DNA from: a virus
Direction: 5' to 3' (one strand)
DNA length: 64,000 nt
Virus record (IMG/VR): IMGVR_UViG_3300038423_000085
Coordinates: 1-64,000 of that record
A program made the position numbers and the translations under genes. The notes beneath the pieces were generated by a model that was given only the letters and a program-made list of their open reading frames with translations, was not told the DNA's origin and did not search any database. Below, one piece after another: positions 7,260 through 14,168 of this stretch (position 1 is the first letter of the stretch; every line of letters begins with the position of its first letter).

Positions 7260-8476
7260 AACTACCTGAACTGCTCAACACTGAGCTTCTCTGGGAGCAT
7301 ATCCTGAAGGGAGTAGTCTCCAGGACACAGCACCCTCAGTATCCTGAGCTCTGGGTATATAACTATACTCATGTGGCTCAGCATGACAACGTCTGGGATG
7401 ACGTAACAGAACAGTGCCGCGGCTTGATTTGCCGACAGGACTGCGCTACTAGTGATTGGCATATGTGGCTCCTGAATCATCAGGAGGTCATTGCCAGGCC
7501 ATTCCGTAAGTTCTTTAATCTGAACACAGGCTTCCGCCCAGAGACTCTCGAAGCTAACCTTCCGTCCTGGAAGCCTCGAGTCCTTGAAAAGCTCGATGGG
7601 TCTCTGGGAATCCTATTCTGGCATACACACTTCCGAGAGGCTTTCATTGCCACCCGCGGGTCGTTTGCCTCCGAACAAGCTATCTGGGCCACTAAGTGGT
7701 ACCGAGCTAGGTTTGGTAACTGGCCTGTTGCTGACTCGGCCAGCTGGCCAAAAGGCTACACGCCTCTCTTTGAAATCATCTACGATGAGAACAGGATTGT
7801 GGTGAACTATGACTACCAAGCCCTTGTTCTTCTGGGCCTCGTCAACATCGCTACTGGTGCTGAGCTACCGCCTGAGGAAGTGGTTCTCTGGGCAAATAAG
7901 AACGGCCTACGAGTGCCCACTGAATATGCCAAGTCACTTGAGGAATGTAAATCCGAAGAGAGCAAGAATATTGAAGGTTTTGTTCTCCAGTATTGGAATC
8001 CCGAAACCAAAGTGCCCTTTCGGCTCAAGATCAAGACGGAGGATTATATAAGGCTTCACAAGGTGATTACTGGCCTGAATCCTAAAGGAGTATGGGAACA
8101 TCTCTCTGAAGGATACGACCCGGCAGCTCTTTGGATGCCTGCCCTTCAGAATAAGCAGTTCGTAAGCTGGTGTCAAGGATGGATCAAGACATTCCAGGAT
8201 CTTTATGCCAAGTACGAGAGTGAAGCGATTACTGCGTTTGGCCAGGCATCAATCAAGGCTCTTGCGGGACTGCGGTTGGAAAAGTCCCCTGACGCAAGGC
8301 TTGTTCGGAAGCACTATGCTCTGGCTTTTCAGGCGGAGGACTCGAAGTATCAGCCCACCTTCTTTGCCATGCTGGACGGCAAGGATTTCAAGAAGTGTCT
8401 CTGGGCCTTGTTAGAACCTAAAATCCAAGGGAAGGATGTGTTCATTCGCGATGCAGACACCAACAACGGAATATAG
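7256..8476 (+). CDS. T4 Rnl1-like RNA ligase
   Basis: 406 residues, near T4 RnlA length. Motifs of the Rnl1 group are visible: CRGLICRQ and RPFRKFFN before motif I, LEKLDGSLG with the nucleophile lysine at about residue 112, FEIIYDENRIVVNYD (motif III), NIEGFVLQY (motif IV) and RLKIKTEDYIRLH (motif V). Rnl1 enzymes reseal anticodon-loop cuts made by host suicide nucleases such as PrrC. The C-terminal ~150 residues are predicted helical, as in Rnl1. Coupled to a micro-ORF upstream and a Thg1-like gene two genes later. Confidence 0.88.
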   Translation: MKLPELLNTELLWEHILKGVVSRTQHPQYPELWVYNYTHVAQHDNVWDDVTEQCRGLICRQDCATSDWHMWLLNHQEVIARPFRKFFNLNTGFRPETLEANLPSWKPRVLEKLDGSLGILFWHTHFREAFIATRGSFASEQAIWATKWYRARFGNWPVADSASWPKGYTPLFEIIYDENRIVVNYDYQALVLLGLVNIATGAELPPEEVVLWANKNGLRVPTEYAKSLEECKSEESKNIEGFVLQYWNPETKVPFRLKIKTEDYIRLHKVITGLNPKGVWEHLSEGYDPAALWMPALQNKQFVSWCQGWIKTFQDLYAKYESEAITAFGQASIKALAGLRLEKSPDARLVRKHYALAFQAEDSKYQPTFFAMLDGKDFKKCLWALLEPKIQGKDVFIRDADTNNGI

Positions 8477-8669
8477 TCCGATCGTGCAGTGGCGTCTTAA
8501 CGAGAAGCTCCAGGGGAGCTACTACGTTAAGTATGGCACTGGAGATATTGCCTGGAAGAAGATTGACACGGATACTGCTCAGATGTTGCTAGCAGTAGGT
8601 TGCGTATCTTTGCCTCCACTTCTGGCCGGGCCGGCATACACAGGCAGAATGGTACAAGTCTACGTATGA
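8451..8669 (+). CDS. Hypothetical protein, 72 aa
   Basis: Starts at ATG 8451 inside the end of the RNA ligase gene and ends with a TGA that overlaps the Thg1-like start (ATGA). Beta-strand-like alternation (GSYYVKYGTGDIAWKKID) followed by a hydrophobic helix. No family recognised. Confidence 0.55.
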   Translation: MQTPTTEYSPIVQWRLNEKLQGSYYVKYGTGDIAWKKIDTDTAQMLLAVGCVSLPPLLAGPAYTGRMVQVYV

Positions 8670-9373
8670 GCGACGGTATTGGGATACGGATGAAGGAGCA
8701 GTATGAGAATAGGTCTCTTTGCTTATTGCCGAGACGCACTTATACCATCATCCGTGCCGACGGGAAAGCCTTCCATTCCTATACTCGAAAGCTCAGCCGT
8801 CCTTTTGATAGCCTGCTCATCCAGTGCATGGATCGGGCGGCTATCACGATGTGCGAGAGTATACAAGGGACGAATCTTGGGTATGTACAGTCCGACGAGA
8901 TATCGCTGATTCTGACGGACTTTGCTACCAAAGACACGGCGGCCTGGTATGACAACAACTTACAGAAGATTGTATCTGTCGCGGCCAGCATCGCTACGAT
9001 GGCTTTTAACGAGAGGGCCCGAGAGCTTGGGCTTCATCCAACGGCTACGTTTGATGCTCGGGCGTTCGTTATACCCGATCGCGAAGAAGTTATGAACTAC
9101 TTCGTGTGGCGCCAGCAAGACGCAACACGAAATAGCATTCAGTCTGTAGCTCAGTCAATGTACTCGCCAAAGGAACTGCATGGCAAGAACTGTGATATGC
9201 TACAGGAGATGATCTTCCAGAAAGGAACGAACTGGAATGACTTGGCGCCCATTCTCAAGCACGGCCGCGCAATCATTAAAACTGAACAGGGCTGGGAAGC
9301 CGATAGCAACACCCCTGTATTTACTCAAGATAGAGCATATCTTGGCCAAAGGATACCAGTTCCCGGGTACTAA
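8666..9373 (+). CDS. Thg1-like 3'-5' RNA polymerase (TLP)
   Basis: 235 residues from ATG 8666. The N-terminus SDGIGIRMKEQYE matches the family opening, followed by the metal-binding IIRADGKAFHSYTR (Asp at about 32) and the second metal site QSDEISLIL (Asp/Glu at about 77-78). Thg1 adds G-1 to tRNA-His; the shorter Thg1-like proteins repair 5'-truncated tRNAs by templated 3'-5' addition. The position between two RNA ligase/methyltransferase genes supports tRNA repair. Longer in-frame starts upstream (8600) are not needed. Confidence 0.88.
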   Translation: MSDGIGIRMKEQYENRSLCLLPRRTYTIIRADGKAFHSYTRKLSRPFDSLLIQCMDRAAITMCESIQGTNLGYVQSDEISLILTDFATKDTAAWYDNNLQKIVSVAASIATMAFNERARELGLHPTATFDARAFVIPDREEVMNYFVWRQQDATRNSIQSVAQSMYSPKELHGKNCDMLQEMIFQKGTNWNDLAPILKHGRAIIKTEQGWEADSNTPVFTQDRAYLGQRIPVPGY

Positions 9374-9375
9374 GA

Positions 9376-9402
9376 AGAGCAACTGGTTGATCTGGTTGCT
9401 CT
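9376..9402 (+). other. Intergenic RNA hairpin
   Basis: AGAGCAAC and GTTGCTCT form an 8-bp stem around an 11-base loop directly after the Thg1-like gene. No U-tract follows, so it is more likely an mRNA processing/stability hairpin than a terminator. Confidence 0.45.
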
Positions 9403-9430
9403 GTCATGTACCCAGACGGAGAAGAGATCT

Positions 9431-9988
9431 ATGGCGGTAGTTCCTGTCCGTAAGCCTGTATTCACGCTGCCTGGGGTTGTTCTAAGCAATCCCAAGTATG
9501 CTCATAACGTAGCATCTGCTATTCGTGCTTGCAGCTGCTTTGGTATTACCACAATGCTCTGGACGGGGAAGCGTGTTGATCCAACTACCATGGATCGTCT
9601 TCCCCGTGAAGAGCGAATGAAGGGGTATAAAGATGTCTACTGGGAGACGAACGAACGCCCATTTGATCTTTTTCCTGACTCGGTCCCAGTCTGCGTTGAG
9701 CTTGTGCCACACGCTGAGAACCTTGCATCATTCGATCATCCGGAGAAAGCTCTTTACGTCTTCGGACCCGAAGACGGGTCAGTCACTCAAGTATTTCGAA
9801 TGCATTGCCATCGCTTCATCTTCATTCCTTCTGCGCATTGTCTCAACCTGTCGGCGGCCCTCAATGTGATTCTATACGATCGACGGGTCAAGCGTATTGC
9901 TGCGGGACTCGAGAGTCCCGTTATGGCTGAAATACTCCAGGAAACGCGCGGAGGTAACATCGATGTTCCCGGATGGGACGGGAAATGA
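9431..9988 (+). CDS. SpoU/TrmH-family RNA 2'-O-methyltransferase
   Basis: 185 residues. The three SPOUT-family blocks are visible: VVLSNPKYAHNVASAIRACS (motif 1), KALYVFGPEDG (motif 2) and FIPSAHCLNLSAALNVILYD (motif 3, with the NLS...N pattern). The size fits the trefoil-knot catalytic domain alone, like TrmL/TrmH. It would methylate ribose in tRNA or rRNA with SAM. AGACGGAGAAGAG provides the ribosome site. Fits the RNA-repair neighbourhood. Confidence 0.82.
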   Translation: MAVVPVRKPVFTLPGVVLSNPKYAHNVASAIRACSCFGITTMLWTGKRVDPTTMDRLPREERMKGYKDVYWETNERPFDLFPDSVPVCVELVPHAENLASFDHPEKALYVFGPEDGSVTQVFRMHCHRFIFIPSAHCLNLSAALNVILYDRRVKRIAAGLESPVMAEILQETRGGNIDVPGWDGK

Positions 9989-10113
9989 AGCGACTACCGC
10001 CTTATGAGAAGCCTTATCCTAAATGGACTGTCTGGGAGAAGTTACTAAGTAAGCCCAGGTGGGGATACATTGGACGTCTCTTGCTTCCCAGATATCCAAA
10101 GGATCTACGATGA
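9985..10113 (+). CDS. Trp/Arg/Pro micro-protein, 42 aa
   Basis: MKRLPPYEKPYPKWTVWEKL, then a basic segment with RWGYIGRLLL. ATGA overlaps on both ends couple it to the methyltransferase and to the next MSWW micro-ORF. Member of the micro-protein family. Confidence 0.5.
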   Translation: MKRLPPYEKPYPKWTVWEKLLSKPRWGYIGRLLLPRYPKDLR

Positions 10114-10229
10114 GTTGGTGGTGTATTTTTGGTTCTTTGGCAGGTGGCCGGCGAATATGTCGTATTCAGCTTCGCAAGAATATTCGCTATTGGCGAGGGA
10201 GATGGCCCACACTGCGGAAGAGTTTCTAG
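10110..10229 (+). CDS. MSWW micro-protein, 39 aa
   Basis: MSWWCIFGSLAGG start with the same 13 first bases as the micro-ORF at 7137, then RRICRIQLRKNIRYWRGRW. Its stop lies inside the AGGAGG ribosome site of the next gene. Confidence 0.58.
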   Translation: MSWWCIFGSLAGGRRICRIQLRKNIRYWRGRWPTLRKSF

Positions 10230-10237
10230 GAGGACGC

Positions 10238-10429
10238 ATGGACGTTGGCAAAGTCAAAGGCGCGATCAATGAGATCTTTGAGAGCCTGAGCATCGAGCAG
10301 CTTCTCAAGTTCCGCGATCGCATGAAGGTAGTACATGCCGAGCAGCTGGCGGCAATCAACGCAACCCTGGCAAAGAAGGGCCACGTTGAACCACACCTGG
10401 TGAATGTGCAAGAGCACAACAGTGAATAA
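10238..10429 (+). CDS. Hypothetical helical protein, 63 aa
   Basis: ATG 10238 follows TAGGAGG; the longer in-frame opening from 10070 overlaps a coupled micro-ORF and is not needed. Two predicted amphipathic helices (VKGAINEIFESLSIEQLLKF and a second one). Function unknown. Confidence 0.62.
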   Translation: MDVGKVKGAINEIFESLSIEQLLKFRDRMKVVHAEQLAAINATLAKKGHVEPHLVNVQEHNSE

Positions 10430-10913
10430 GATCTCTGAGTTCCAAGGTCCTTGGAGAGAGTTCTCTAACTTTGAGGGCCCGCCGGTGCAGTATGGAATGA
10501 TGATCTACGATCATATAGAAAATGCATACCATGCTGCTAAGTCCTTGGATTTCAACGTTCGGCGGAAGTTCATGCACCTACCGGCCGCTGAAGCCAAGAA
10601 GCTGGGACGAGAGATAGAATGCCGGGCTGACTGGGAGAAGGTCAAGCTTGCAGTTATGGAGATTCTCGTGCGGGAGAAGTTCCTACACCGTAAGCCTTTA
10701 GGCCTTTTGCTCGCCAGCGGCAATATGATCATCGAAGAAGGCAACACTTGGCATGACAACTACTGGGGTAGCTGTCGATGCCCGAAGTGTGCTGACAAGG
10801 AAGCCTACAATCACCTGGGCAATCTTTTGATGAAGCTCCGTGGTGAGATGCAAAACTTCGATATGATCTATCGACAAAGAGAGTACATAGAGAAGGCGTC
10901 CCTTCTATACTAA
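10404..10913 (+). CDS. NADAR (YbiA-like) domain protein
   Basis: 169 residues from ATG 10404 (GTG 10422 is an alternative). The NADAR pattern is clear: GPWREFSNFEG, NAYHAAKSLD, AEAKKLGREIECRADWE, MEILVREKF and the end block EGNTWHDNYWG with NHLGNLLMKLR. The family cleaves N-glycosidic bonds; characterised members either hydrolyse riboflavin intermediates or remove ADP-ribose from guanine, including phage proteins that counter DarT-type DNA ADP-ribosylation. Together with the macrodomain at 28270 this suggests reversal of ADP-ribosylation; the actual substrate is inferred. Confidence 0.85.
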   Translation: MCKSTTVNKISEFQGPWREFSNFEGPPVQYGMMIYDHIENAYHAAKSLDFNVRRKFMHLPAAEAKKLGREIECRADWEKVKLAVMEILVREKFLHRKPLGLLLASGNMIIEEGNTWHDNYWGSCRCPKCADKEAYNHLGNLLMKLRGEMQNFDMIYRQREYIEKASLLY

Positions 10914-10948
10914 TCAGTTCATGAGACTTAGGTTCGTTTAAGGGTACC

Positions 10949-11581
10949 ATGAAACTCCTCCCCACAATCGGCTTAGCACTGACTCTGCTGGTAGCTCCCG
11001 TGTTCGCTCAAGCTCCGGCCACGCCGGCGCCACAAGCACGTGTGGAGTACAATCTTTCCATGTGTAAACCGCATCATTTTGCGTTTGCGCATGCTATAAT
11101 GAATACAGATGAGAAGAGTGTAACTACCTTCTACATCGATACCATTTCTCCTGGCCCCGATCAGTACGTCAAGCAGAAGAACCTGGTTATCTTCACCGTT
11201 GACACGAAGGAAGATCTCGATGGAGGTGCTAAGCATTTTCACTCCATTGATATCTTCAAGGATGCTGAGGACAAGGATGTCAAAGCAGACTTAGACATGT
11301 TCACGTTGAAGGACAGATTCGTTGGGATACTAGGAGTAGGTACAGATATTCATTATGTGTTTTACGGTGCTATTGGAACCGAACTACACATGACTGATGA
11401 CTCAGACACGAACATAGCATTTTGTAGCGCGCTGGGCGCAGTCGATAAGAGTGATCTGATGACTCTATTAGTTGACTGGTTGTTAGGTGCAAAGGTGACC
11501 GTACCAAAGGCTGCTCCAAAGGCTGCTCCAAAGGACGACGGAATCATAGAACCTCAATCAGTATCGATGGCTAAGACATAA
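10949..11581 (+). CDS. Exported protein, 210 aa
   Basis: Signal peptide (MKLLPTIGLALTLLVAPVFA) with a likely AQA cleavage site, followed by an Ala/Pro linker and a beta-rich body with two cysteines (one near the start of the mature part, SMCKPHH; one in AFCSALG). The tail has an AAPKAAPK repeat. No family recognised. Followed by three hairpins including a terminator, so it ends a transcription unit. Confidence 0.65.
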   Translation: MKLLPTIGLALTLLVAPVFAQAPATPAPQARVEYNLSMCKPHHFAFAHAIMNTDEKSVTTFYIDTISPGPDQYVKQKNLVIFTVDTKEDLDGGAKHFHSIDIFKDAEDKDVKADLDMFTLKDRFVGILGVGTDIHYVFYGAIGTELHMTDDSDTNIAFCSALGAVDKSDLMTLLVDWLLGAKVTVPKAAPKAAPKDDGIIEPQSVSMAKT

Positions 11582-11706
11582 GGCCGACATTTTGAACGTG
11601 TCGGCCCGTTACGACCGACTGGTGGACCGTGTTGGGCTGAGAAGACCTCGCATTCTCAGCTCCTCAACCCCCGAAAGACCCTCCAGCTTCGGCTTGGAGG
11701 GTTTTT
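11582..11706 (+). terminator. Three consecutive hairpins, the last a terminator
   Basis: Hairpin 1 (11582-11606) GGCCGACA/TGTCGGCC; hairpin 2 (11636-11660) GCTGAGAA/TTCTCAGC; hairpin 3 (11679-11706) CCCTCCA..TTCG..TTGGAGGG followed by TTTTT, a rho-independent terminator with a UUCG loop. The first two have no U-tract and may protect the mRNA 3' end or act as processing sites. Confidence 0.8.
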
Positions 11707-11723
11707 CATTTTAAGGAGAGACT

Positions 11724-11909
11724 ATGTCAGAAGAAGTCCATAAGCACTATCACAGTGATGGTATTGGGATAGGCACAATCATTGCAGGTATCCTGTCATG
11801 GTTGAAGTGGCACAGCATCGGCTGGCTCATTATCCATGCTTTGTTTGGGTGGTTGTATGTTATCTACTACCTGATCAAGTTCGGATTTCCGTATCAGTTG
11901 TTCCAATGA
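11724..11909 (+). CDS. Small membrane protein, 61 aa
   Basis: AAGGAGAG precedes the ATG. Polar His-containing N-terminus (EEVHKHYHSDG), then two adjacent hydrophobic segments around SIGWLIIHALFGWLYVIYYL. Short two-helix membrane proteins of this look are common in phages, some acting in superinfection exclusion, but the family cannot be assigned. Stop overlaps the next start (ATGA). Confidence 0.6.
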   Translation: MSEEVHKHYHSDGIGIGTIIAGILSWLKWHSIGWLIIHALFGWLYVIYYLIKFGFPYQLFQ

Positions 11910-12082
11910 AGAAAGTCTTTAAGGTCCGCCTTGGTAATGACGGGGCGGAGAACTACCTCGAGAGACAGTACTTAAGAGGTCCGTGGGAGATAGGCGAGTG
12001 GGTCAAGGTAACGATCCAATCTGTCCGCCGTAAGAAGGCAGTGTGTCGAAAGAAACCTGGAATCGTCCTTATCGGTTCATGA
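11906..12082 (+). CDS. Basic hypothetical protein, 58 aa
   Basis: ATGA coupled to the membrane protein upstream. Strand-rich basic sequence ending in VRRKKAVCRKKPGIVLIGS. No family recognised. Stop overlaps the next micro-ORF start. Confidence 0.5.
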   Translation: MKKVFKVRLGNDGAENYLERQYLRGPWEIGEWVKVTIQSVRRKKAVCRKKPGIVLIGS

Positions 12083-12210
12083 AGTGCGCAATGCTGCGCG
12101 CGGACTTTTATCGATTGGATCCGAATATCTGGGGCCACCTGCGCTGCACCTGGAGGTTCTTTGATAAGTACGTCATGTTTCGAAGGATCGGCAGATGGAT
12201 GCTCCCTTAG
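12079..12210 (+). CDS. Trp/Arg micro-protein, 43 aa
   Basis: MKCAMLRADFYRLDPNIWG, then RCTWRFFDKYVMFRRIGRW. Same Trp/Arg/aromatic style and coupling by ATGA as the other micro-ORFs. Overlaps the next one by 16 bases. Confidence 0.5.
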   Translation: MKCAMLRADFYRLDPNIWGHLRCTWRFFDKYVMFRRIGRWMLP

Positions 12211-12347
12211 CTCCGATTAAGACCATATCCAGGTTCTACAAAGGACATTGGTTGAGGCTAGCTATTAGCTGGCGCTTCTGGGGTAAGTATGGCGGTAAGC
12301 GCATCGAAGCGCAAATCAGGAAATGGAAAGAGGAAGCATTTGGATAA
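12195..12347 (+). CDS. Trp/Arg micro-protein, 50 aa
   Basis: Contains RFYKGHWLRLAISWRFWGKY and a basic helical tail. Its 3' end carries the GAGGA ribosome site for the next gene. Function unknown; micro-protein family by composition. Confidence 0.48.
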   Translation: MDAPLAPIKTISRFYKGHWLRLAISWRFWGKYGGKRIEAQIRKWKEEAFG

Positions 12348-12621
12348 GCAACAAATCAACGTAGGTGTTGGCGGAGTTATGAGTGTGCCGGCACCAGCAC
12401 CAGTTCTAATGGAAAGTTTCGAACAGCTCGAACAAGAGCTTTTGAATGGGCATTCGAACTTCATTATGTGCTATGAGGCACATAAGACGGATCCTGAGAC
12501 TAAAATCCAGGAGACGATCACGATCAAGAATGAGATGCCGATTCCCAATGATGAGCCTATGGCTTTCGCCCTTGTGGAGTTGGCAATGCGGAATCCTAGG
12601 GTTAGGATTCTGAAGGTTTGA
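12340..12621 (+). CDS. Hypothetical protein, 93 aa
   Basis: TTG 12340 lies five bases after GAGGA; an ATG at 12289 in the same frame is the alternative start. Contains a helix-rich middle (SFEQLEQELLNG) and a C-terminal half like a short alpha/beta domain (EPMAFALVELAMRNPRVRILKV). No family recognised. It ends six bases before the first helix of the RNase P RNA. Confidence 0.55.
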   Translation: MDKQQINVGVGGVMSVPAPAPVLMESFEQLEQELLNGHSNFIMCYEAHKTDPETKIQETITIKNEMPIPNDEPMAFALVELAMRNPRVRILKV

Positions 12622-12624
12622 GAG

Positions 12625-13267
12625 ATTGGTGGGCCGGACGGCCGCGGGCGCAAGCTCGAGGAAAATAGGGCCATCATAGAGCAAAGGAACCGATGAAAGT
12701 CGGGGGTCGAAAGGCTACGAGGTACGGGAGGTTACTAACCTAATCCCTTCCTGATGCAAACCCAAATAGGACGGTGAGACTGCTCGTCGTTGTAACCCGT
12801 CGGGTAGGGTGCATTGGACAATCTAATGAATACGTACAAAACTCGGAAAGCGAGAAATCAGAAACGTTGGAGAAAGAGCCCAGCGGGCATTAAATACCTG
12901 AAGAGTAAGGCTTTCCGAGATAGTACGCGTGAGTCAAATAGGAAACGTGATAGGGAATATCGAGCTGAAATCCAGAGAAGGGTTAGAGCCGAGAAACTAA
13001 GGAGAGGTTGTAAGAGGTGTAAGTATCACAAACACTTCGCTGCCTTAGAGTTCCATCATCGGAATCCTAAGCTCAAAAAGTTTAGATTGTCCGAAAGCAG
13101 AAACTACTCTTGGCCTATGGTCCAGAAAGAAATGGCAAAGTGCGATGTTTTATGCGCTAACTGCCACGCCATTCTGGAGTTCAGAAAGCTACAGAGGAAA
13201 GCTTCTGCTTAGACGGATGGCCGTCGCCTCGCAAGAGGCACAGGAGCCCTTTTATAGGCCCACCAGT
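12625..13267 (+). ncRNA. rnpB: RNase P RNA, interrupted by an HNH reading frame
   Basis: The termini pair (P1: GGTGGGCC 12628-12635 with GGCCCACC 13257-13264). P2 is GACGGCC 12637-12643 with GGCCGTC 13219-13225; P3 is a GCAA-capped hairpin (12645-12658); P19 is GCCTC-GCAA-GAGGC (13226-13239). Conserved regions are recognisable: GAGGAAAATAGGGC (like GAGGAAAGTCCGGG), GCAAACCCAAATAGG (like GCAAGGCCAAATAGG), ACCCGTCGGGTAGGGTGC, CTAATGAA (like AGATGAATG) and ACAGGAGCCCTTTTATAG (like ACAGAACCCGGCTTATAG). P4 pairs AAA(U)AGGGC with GCCCUUUU, keeping the bulged U of the catalytic core. The ~255-nt RNA is split by ~390 nt that is essentially only the HNH gene. It would mature the 5' ends of the adjacent phage tRNAs, probably with host RnpA. 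Confidence 0.88.
12826..13212 (+). CDS. HNH endonuclease inserted in rnpB
   Basis: 128 residues from ATG 12826 (TTG 12814 also in frame). Very basic N-terminal half (KARNQKRWRKSPAG) for DNA binding, then an HNH finger: CKRCKYH, LEFHHRNPKLKKF and CDVLCANCHAILEF. HNH proteins of this size are mobile homing-type nucleases. The start codon lies within the conserved CTAATGAA segment of the RNase P RNA and the stop lies seven bases before the P2 3' strand, so the insertion is practically the gene alone, with no room for a group I intron core. Confidence 0.85.
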   Translation: MNTYKTRKARNQKRWRKSPAGIKYLKSKAFRDSTRESNRKRDREYRAEIQRRVRAEKLRRGCKRCKYHKHFAALEFHHRNPKLKKFRLSESRNYSWPMVQKEMAKCDVLCANCHAILEFRKLQRKASA

Positions 13268-13282
13268 ACAGATCGGAGAACC

Positions 13283-13615
13283 GTGGCTAATCAACAGCCT
13301 AGATATGATCCTCCAGGAGGAGTAGAAGCTCTTCTGACTGCTCTTGAGAAGTCTCTTCGCAATGGCTATTATAGCGTTGAGGCAGAAGAGAAAGATCTGG
13401 TTGATGCGAAGAAAGATCTGGCTAATAAGAAAGCATCTTATGAGTATGCGCTGGCTTCTGTGGCAGAACATGAGATGAAGGTAAAGAAAGCTCGCCGTAA
13501 AGCAGCGGAGATTGTCAATGCTCTCGGCAAGCTGGATTGTCCTGAAGAAGTTATCAAGGCGTCGTGTAAGCCTTTGAATGCACATGACATTGCTGAATGG
13601 ATTAGGGCCGAGTAG
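13283..13615 (+). CDS. Coiled-coil hypothetical protein, 110 aa
   Basis: GTG 13283 with CGGAG five bases upstream; it begins just after the RNase P RNA. Long charged helix (EEKDLVDAKKDLANKKASY and onward, heptad-like, Lys/Glu/Ala-rich). No family recognised. Its last three codons and stop lie within the tRNA-Ile gene: the TAG is tRNA positions 8-10, so tRNA maturation would cut the message before its stop. Confidence 0.6.
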   Translation: MANQQPRYDPPGGVEALLTALEKSLRNGYYSVEAEEKDLVDAKKDLANKKASYEYALASVAEHEMKVKKARRKAAEIVNALGKLDCPEEVIKASCKPLNAHDIAEWIRAE

Positions 13616-13681
13616 CTCAGTTGGTAGAGCAGGCGGTCGATAACCGCCAGGTCGTAGGTTCGAATCCTACCTCGACCACCA
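13606..13681 (+). tRNA. trnI: tRNA-Ile (GAT), CCA encoded
   Basis: Standard cloverleaf: D-arm TAGCTCAGTTGGTAGAGC, anticodon stem GGCGG/CCGCC with loop TCGATAA (anticodon GAT), T-arm GTAGG-TTCGAAT-CCTAC, acceptor GGCCGAG/CTCGACC with A73 and CCA. Oddities: position 33 is C rather than the near-universal U, and position 3-70 is a C-A mismatch. The gene overlaps the previous CDS by ten bases. Confidence 0.9.
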
Positions 13682-13696
13682 GTTTGAAAGGTGAGC

Positions 13697-13885
13697 ATGA
13701 AACACATGGTTTGTAGTGTGGGTCCAAGACGTTACATCATCCGCGATGAAGCGGGTAACGTATTGAAGGATGAGCAGATAGAGTTGATTCAGTTCCGTGA
13801 TGCTGATGGAAATACAAAGTATATCAACCCTGTTCATTCACTCGCCTGGTCAAGTATGATGGATTTGTACAGAAAGGAGTCCTGA
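13697..13885 (+). CDS. Hypothetical protein, 62 aa
   Basis: ATG 13697 after AAAGGTGAG (GTG 13691 is also in frame). Compact beta-rich sequence (RRYIIRDEAGNVLKDEQIEL), reminiscent of a single small sheet. TGATG overlap with the following membrane peptide. Function unknown. Confidence 0.55.
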   Translation: MKHMVCSVGPRRYIIRDEAGNVLKDEQIELIQFRDADGNTKYINPVHSLAWSSMMDLYRKES

Positions 13886-14046
13886 TGTTAGGTAGGGACT
13901 ATGCTGGAGAGATGGTGAGAACTCGACAAGCCAAATCAGCCATTCTGGCTGTTTTGGGCGTCTGGGTTGCCATCGTCTTAGGTAACATACTCTTTTGGGG
14001 CGGATTGATCTACGCTGCTGTTCACTTCGCTCGCAAATATTGGTAG
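13885..14046 (+). CDS. Small membrane protein, 53 aa
   Basis: AAAGGAG site upstream; basic N-terminus (MVRTRQAKS), then about 30 hydrophobic residues (AILAVLGVWVAIVLGNILFW and on), enough for one or two membrane spans, and a basic end (HFARKYW). Ends eight bases before the tRNA-Leu gene. Confidence 0.6.
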   Translation: MLGRDYAGEMVRTRQAKSAILAVLGVWVAIVLGNILFWGGLIYAAVHFARKYW

Positions 14047-14053
14047 TATCTAA

Positions 14054-14142
14054 GCGGGAATGGCGAAAATGGTAGCCGCGGAGGACTTAAAATCCTCTGG
14101 GTCTGATCCCCCGTGTAGGTTCGAGTCCTACTTCCCGCTCCA
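14054..14142 (+). tRNA. trnL: tRNA-Leu (TAA), CCA encoded
   Basis: Acceptor GCGGGAA/TTCCCGC with T73 and CCA, anticodon stem GAGGA/TCCTC with loop CTTAAAA (anticodon TAA), long class II variable arm and a T-arm with TTCGAGT. The only clear tRNA here that does not overlap the preceding CDS. Confidence 0.92.
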
Positions 14143-14168
14143 AAAACAAGGAGAGGATAAACAATCCC

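Noticed and set aside
12622-13280. Group I intron with HNH ORF
   Set aside because: The flanking sequence forms RNase P RNA helices rather than intron P3-P8 elements, and the insert is nearly all ORF, leaving no room for an intron core.
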